Shown one piece after another: positions 59,981 through 63,433 of a stretch of 63,433 nucleotides of DNA; within the stretch, counting starts at the first letter, position 1, and every line of letters begins with the position of its first letter. The notes below the pieces were generated by a model. The model searched no databases. It saw nothing but the letters and a program-made list of their open reading frames with translations, and was not told the origin of the DNA. A program made the position numbers and the translations under genes. The DNA is from Thermoleophilia bacterium UBA6103 (GTDB lineage Bacteria > Actinomycetota > Thermoleophilia > UBA2241): assembly GCA_002423545.1 (NCBI GenBank), contig DIWP01000048.1:1-63433 (forward strand). Direction: 5' to 3'.

Positions 59981-60292
59981 ATGCCAGCAGTCAAGCCCAG
60001 GCGGCGCACCAAGCCCAAAGGGGCCGGCGCCGGTCAGGGTAAGCGGCGATACTGCCAGTTCTGCAAGGAGAAGGTCGACGCCGTCGACTACAAGGACACC
60101 GCCGTCCTCAAGCGGTTCGTCTCCGAGAAGGGCAAGATCCGCTCGCGACGCATCACCGGCGCCTGTCGCCGTCATCAGATACAGCTCGCCGCGGCCGTCA
60201 AGCGGTCGCGCGAGATGGCCCTGCTCCCCTACGTGTCTGGAGGTCCCAGTGGAGATCATTCTCCTGGCCGACGTTCCCGGTCTCGGGACTAA
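59981..60292 (+). CDS. rpsR: 30S ribosomal protein S18, zinc-type, with extended C-terminus
   Basis: It is 103 aa. YCQFCKEKVDAVDYKD supplies a CxxC, and GACRRHQ a further Cys/His, giving the zinc-binding form of S18. The core ends at ALLPYV; a Ser/Arg-rich tail of about 17 residues continues and overlaps rplI by 44 nt. The N-terminus is also Lys/Arg-rich. The tail may be a by-product of the overlap. Confidence 0.95.
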   Translation: MPAVKPRRRTKPKGAGAGQGKRRYCQFCKEKVDAVDYKDTAVLKRFVSEKGKIRSRRITGACRRHQIQLAAAVKRSREMALLPYVSGGPSGDHSPGRRSRSRD

Positions 60293-60695
60293 AGGCTCAC
60301 TCGTCAGCGTCAGCGACGGCTACGCGCGCAACTACCTGTTGCCGAAGAAGCTGGCCGAGGTCGGCTCGCCCGGCAAGCTGGTCGAGTTCCGGCGTCGCGA
60401 AGAAGAGCGCAAGGCGCGCGAGGCCCGTCTGGCGGCCAAAGCCGAGGAGATCACCAACACCCTCAACCGCACGGTGCTCACCCTCGAGGCGCGCGCCGGA
60501 GAGGGCGACCGGCTCTTCGGCTCCATCACCAACGCCGACATCGCCGACGCCATCTGGGAGGCCCGTCGCGAGCGCATCGACAAGCGCAACGTGCGTCTCG
60601 AGGAGCCGATCAAGGAGATCGGCGCCTATATGGTCGACGTCGAGGTCGCCGAGGGGTTCGTCGCCACGGTCAAGACGATCGTCGTCCCGGAGTAA
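60249..60695 (+). CDS. rplI: 50S ribosomal protein L9
   Basis: It is 148 aa: MEIILLADVPGLGTKGSLVSVSDGYARNYLLP is the L9 signature, followed by the long helix (EFRRREEERKAREARLAAKAEEI) and the C-terminal domain. The start is GTG 60249, inside rpsR, behind GGAGGT. Confidence 0.97.
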   Translation: MEIILLADVPGLGTKGSLVSVSDGYARNYLLPKKLAEVGSPGKLVEFRRREEERKAREARLAAKAEEITNTLNRTVLTLEARAGEGDRLFGSITNADIADAIWEARRERIDKRNVRLEEPIKEIGAYMVDVEVAEGFVATVKTIVVPE

Positions 60696-60744
60696 GCCCG
60701 CACCACCGACTCGCGCCGTGACGCGCGGGAGGTCTGACTGAGTC

Positions 60745-62106
60745 ATGGCCGCCGAGAACGCCCGCCAGGTCGAGGCCCGCGTGCCTCCGCAGGACACCGA
60801 GGCGGAAGAGGCGGTGCTCGGCGCCATGCTCATCAACCCCAACGCCATCCCGGTGGTCACCGACGTGCTCTCGCGCGACGACTTCTGGCGCGAGAGCCAC
60901 GCCATCGTCTTCGACGCCATCCGCGCGCTGTACGCGGAGAACAACGAGGTCGACGTCGTCACCGTCAGCGCCGAGCTGGAGCGGCAGGGCAAGCTCGAGC
61001 GGGTCGGCGGACGCGACTTCGTGCACGCCCTCGCCGAAGCGGTCCCGGCGGCCACAGCCGCCGGGCACTACGCCGAGATCGTGCGCGAGCACAGCGCCCT
61101 GCGGGCGCTCATCCAGGTCGGCAACGAGATCGCCGAGATGGGCTACAAGCGCCCCGACGACGTCGCCCAGCTGCTCGACCGCGCCGAGCAGCGCCTCTTC
61201 GCGGTCGCCCAGCAGCGGCGCGTCAGCGACTTCCTGCCCATCCGCCAGATCGTCCACGAGAGCTTCGACCGCATCCAGTCGAGCCAGGAGGGCAAGGCGC
61301 ACGAGGGCGTGCAGACCGGCTTCAAAGACATCGACGACCTCATCCTCGGCCTCTTTCCGTCCAACCTGATCGTGCTGGCGGCGCGGCCCAGCATGGGCAA
61401 GACGTCGCTGGCGCTCAACATCGCCCACAACGTGGGCGTCGACCAGAAAGTGCCGACGGCCATCTTCAGCCTCGAGATGAGCGGCCTGGAGCTCGGCGAC
61501 CGCTTTCTCTCCGGCGCCGCCCGTGTCAGCACCCACAAGTTCCGCAATCCGCGGCTGCTGCGCCAGGACGAGATGGACAAGCTGGTGCGCGCCTCGGCCC
61601 AGCTCACCGAGGCGCCGATCTTCGTCGACGACTCGGCCGGGCTTACCATGTTCGAACTGCGCTCCAAGGCGCGCCGCCTGCACGACAAGCACGGCCTCGG
61701 TCTGCTCATCATCGACTACCTGCAGCTCATGGTCGGCGACACGCGGGCCGAGAACCGCCAGCAGGAGGTCGCCGGCATCTCGCGCTCGCTCAAGCAGCTG
61801 GCCCGCGAGCTCAAGGTGCCGGTGCTGGCCGTGAGCCAGCTCAACCGCGGCCCCGAGAAGCAGACCGGCGGCGGGCCACGCAAGCCGCAGCTCTCGGACC
61901 TGCGTGAAAGCGGCGCGATCGAGCAGGATGCCGACCTGGTGCTGTTCATCCACCGCGACCCGACCGACGAGACCAAGAAGGGTGTCGTCGACATCGTCGT
62001 CGCCAAGCACCGCAACGGCCCGGTGGGAACGCGGCCGCTGGCGTTCGTCGAAGAGTACACGCAGTTCCGGACCATGGCCCGGTCGGACGACCGCGAGCCC
62101 TTCTAG
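60745..62106 (+). CDS. dnaB: Replicative DNA helicase DnaB
   Basis: Hexameric helicase of the replication fork. It is 453 aa: the N-terminal domain opens VPPQDTEAEEAVLGAMLINP, a linker follows, then the RecA-like motor with Walker A AARPSMGKTSLALNIA (near residue 210), LLIIDYLQLMVG and SQLNRGPEKQ. No intein is present, although the gene is a frequent target. Confidence 0.97.
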   Translation: MAAENARQVEARVPPQDTEAEEAVLGAMLINPNAIPVVTDVLSRDDFWRESHAIVFDAIRALYAENNEVDVVTVSAELERQGKLERVGGRDFVHALAEAVPAATAAGHYAEIVREHSALRALIQVGNEIAEMGYKRPDDVAQLLDRAEQRLFAVAQQRRVSDFLPIRQIVHESFDRIQSSQEGKAHEGVQTGFKDIDDLILGLFPSNLIVLAARPSMGKTSLALNIAHNVGVDQKVPTAIFSLEMSGLELGDRFLSGAARVSTHKFRNPRLLRQDEMDKLVRASAQLTEAPIFVDDSAGLTMFELRSKARRLHDKHGLGLLIIDYLQLMVGDTRAENRQQEVAGISRSLKQLARELKVPVLAVSQLNRGPEKQTGGGPRKPQLSDLRESGAIEQDADLVLFIHRDPTDETKKGVVDIVVAKHRNGPVGTRPLAFVEEYTQFRTMARSDDREPF

Positions 62107-62135
62107 CAGGCTCGAGACCCCGTCGGGACCGCCTC

Positions 62136-63433
62136 ATGAAGCCGCTCACCACCATCCTGCAGCTCGACCGCTTCGACCCGGTCGCGATCATGCGCGCCCT
62201 TGGGCTCGAGGGAGAGGCGCCGGTCGTATTGCTGGACTCGGCCGGCGGCTCGGCGGCTTTGGCGCGGCGGCACTACCTGGTCTGGCGTCCCGCTCTCCGG
62301 ATACGTGCCAAGGACGGTCGCGTCCGGCAGAGCGGTGCGCTGCCCAGTTCGGATGACGCGTCGGCGGCCGGTCGCGATGCGGCGACCGACGGCCGGACCG
62401 AGACGGCTGTGGGAGCCGGACCGAAAGCCGATCGTCGCGACCCCTTCGACGCCGTTCGCGCCGCCGCGGCGGCAGCGCAGGCACTCCTGACCGGGGCGCC
62501 GTTCCCCGAGGCGCGCTCGCTGTTCGGCCTCGTGTGCTACGACGCCGTCCGCTATCTCGAAGAGCTCCCCGACGGCACCCGCGACGACCTGCGCCTGCCG
62601 GACATCGACCTCTTCCTGCCCACCCGCGTGGTCCGCTACGACATCGAGAGCGGGGCCGCGGAGATCGTCTGCTGGCCGCTCGCCGAGGCGGCGGCCGCGG
62701 GCGCCGCGCCGGCCGGTCGCACGCCTCCCGAGGCAGCAGATTCGGCAGAGCATGCGGCGGGCCAGGCCGAGGCGGCGGCCGCCGACCTCGGCCGCATCGC
62801 CGCCGTCCTCGCAGCCGGCCCCGAGACCGGCCTGGAGCCTCCCGAAGGCTCCGAGATCCCCGTCTACCGCTCCAACTTCGCCCGCGTGCACTACGAGAAC
62901 GTGGTCGGCCGCACCCGCGAGTACGTCTTCGCCGGCGACATCTTCCAGGCGAACCTCTCGCAGCGCCTTGAGCTCTGCTACGCGCTGCCCAGCCTGCACC
63001 TCTACGACACGCTGCGGCGCGTGAACCCGTCGCCGTTCGCCGGCTACCTCGCCTTCGGCGACTACGAGCTCATCTCGTCGTCACCGGAACGGCTCGTGGA
63101 GCTGGACCAGGACGGCTGGGCGCAGACCCGCCCCATCGCCGGCACCCGGCCGCGCGGTCAGCACGACGAGGCCGCCCTCGACGACGGCCAGATGACCGAG
63201 GAGCTCAACCTGGACCCCAAGGACCGGGCCGAGCACGTGATGCTCGTCGACCTGGAGCGCAACGATCTCGGCAAGGTCTGCGCGTACGGCACCGTGCGCG
63301 TCAGCGAGCTGATGGTCAACGAGTACTACAGCCACGTCATCCACATCGTGAGCAACGTCCGCGGCCGCCTGCACGAGAGCCGCGACGGCGTCGACCTGCT
63401 CAAGGGCTTGTTCCCCGGCGGCACCATCACCGG
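62136..63433 (+). CDS. Chorismate-utilising enzyme (TrpE/PabB family), partial
   Basis: The gene runs off the right end after about 432 codons. The N-terminal half (lipoamide-like region) has LFGLVCYDAVRYLEELPDG; the catalytic domain shows IFQANLSQRLEL, NPSPFAGYLAFGDYELISSSPERLVEL, RPIAGTRPRG and LDPKDRAEHVMLVDLERNDLGKV. The PIAGT motif has Ala where many PabB enzymes have a catalytic Lys (PIKGT), which favours anthranilate synthase component I, but the choice is not secure. A low-complexity stretch at about 70-105 is unusual. It starts 29 bp after dnaB. Confidence 0.85.
   Translation, partial: MKPLTTILQLDRFDPVAIMRALGLEGEAPVVLLDSAGGSAALARRHYLVWRPALRIRAKDGRVRQSGALPSSDDASAAGRDAATDGRTETAVGAGPKADRRDPFDAVRAAAAAAQALLTGAPFPEARSLFGLVCYDAVRYLEELPDGTRDDLRLPDIDLFLPTRVVRYDIESGAAEIVCWPLAEAAAAGAAPAGRTPPEAADSAEHAAGQAEAAAADLGRIAAVLAAGPETGLEPPEGSEIPVYRSNFARVHYENVVGRTREYVFAGDIFQANLSQRLELCYALPSLHLYDTLRRVNPSPFAGYLAFGDYELISSSPERLVELDQDGWAQTRPIAGTRPRGQHDEAALDDGQMTEELNLDPKDRAEHVMLVDLERNDLGKVCAYGTVRVSELMVNEYYSHVIHIVSNVRGRLHESRDGVDLLKGLFPGGTIT

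Overview
The window is GC-rich bacterial chromosome with tightly packed genes, many joined by 4-nt ATGA/GTGA overlaps. The minus strand keeps, in order, rplM-rpsI-glmM-glmS-acpS-nnr-alr-tsaE-tsaB-rimI-tsaD-groES-groEL. From general knowledge this is the gene order of many Actinomycetota, so an actinobacterial relative is the best guess, perhaps a deep-branching or anaerobic lineage. The guess rests on gene order and protein character only. No rRNA, tRNA, CRISPR array or transposon was seen.

Layout. 1-10.9 kb: groESL under a double CIRCE control region, a methyltransferase, dtd, a CoA-binding protein, a flavodoxin, an AlsS-like ThDP enzyme, the tRNA-t6A cluster tsaD/rimI/tsaB/tsaE, a family-4-type uracil-DNA glycosylase and a FmdB-type zinc ribbon. 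11-14.8 kb (plus strand): a DUF2520 protein, panC, a YjbQ-family protein and a hexulose-phosphate synthase-RraA fusion. 15-19.4 kb (minus): a cell-surface fibre locus with TasA/CalY-like proteins and a SipW-like signal peptidase, behind a hairpin-rich leader. 19.7-28.2 kb: a secreted beta-propeller, a glycosyltransferase, plsY, a TauE/DUF1634 pair, a small cysteine protein with a palindromic operator, a MutM-DUF123 fusion and a CCA/poly(A) polymerase-like enzyme. 28.3-36.7 kb: alr to rplM, including a glmS ribozyme before glmS.

36.9-55.2 kb is the most unusual part. It holds a cytochrome c maturation operon (ccmE-F-A-B-C-D, with a Cys-type CcmE). Next comes a run of Mo/W genes: mogA/moaB, a MOSC protein, moaC, moaA, a Mop-domain protein and a WtpABC-like oxyanion transporter. 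Last are five secreted proteins with domains resembling the sulfite-oxidase molybdopterin-binding fold. Two of them carry CXXCH or CX4CH motifs. Two leader RNAs here match the core of the Moco/Tuco riboswitch: one before a single-gene unit, one before a possible 13-gene, 10-kb operon. A plausible reading is a Mo/W-cofactor-sensing regulon for extracytoplasmic redox or metal-handling proteins whose haem would be supplied by the adjacent Ccm system.

55.2-63.4 kb: two aldehyde dehydrogenases, a 61-aa protein ending in CQLGCF, then rpsF-ssb-rpsR-rplI-dnaB on the plus strand and a chorismate-utilising enzyme cut by the window end. rpsF seems to lack a normal start codon.
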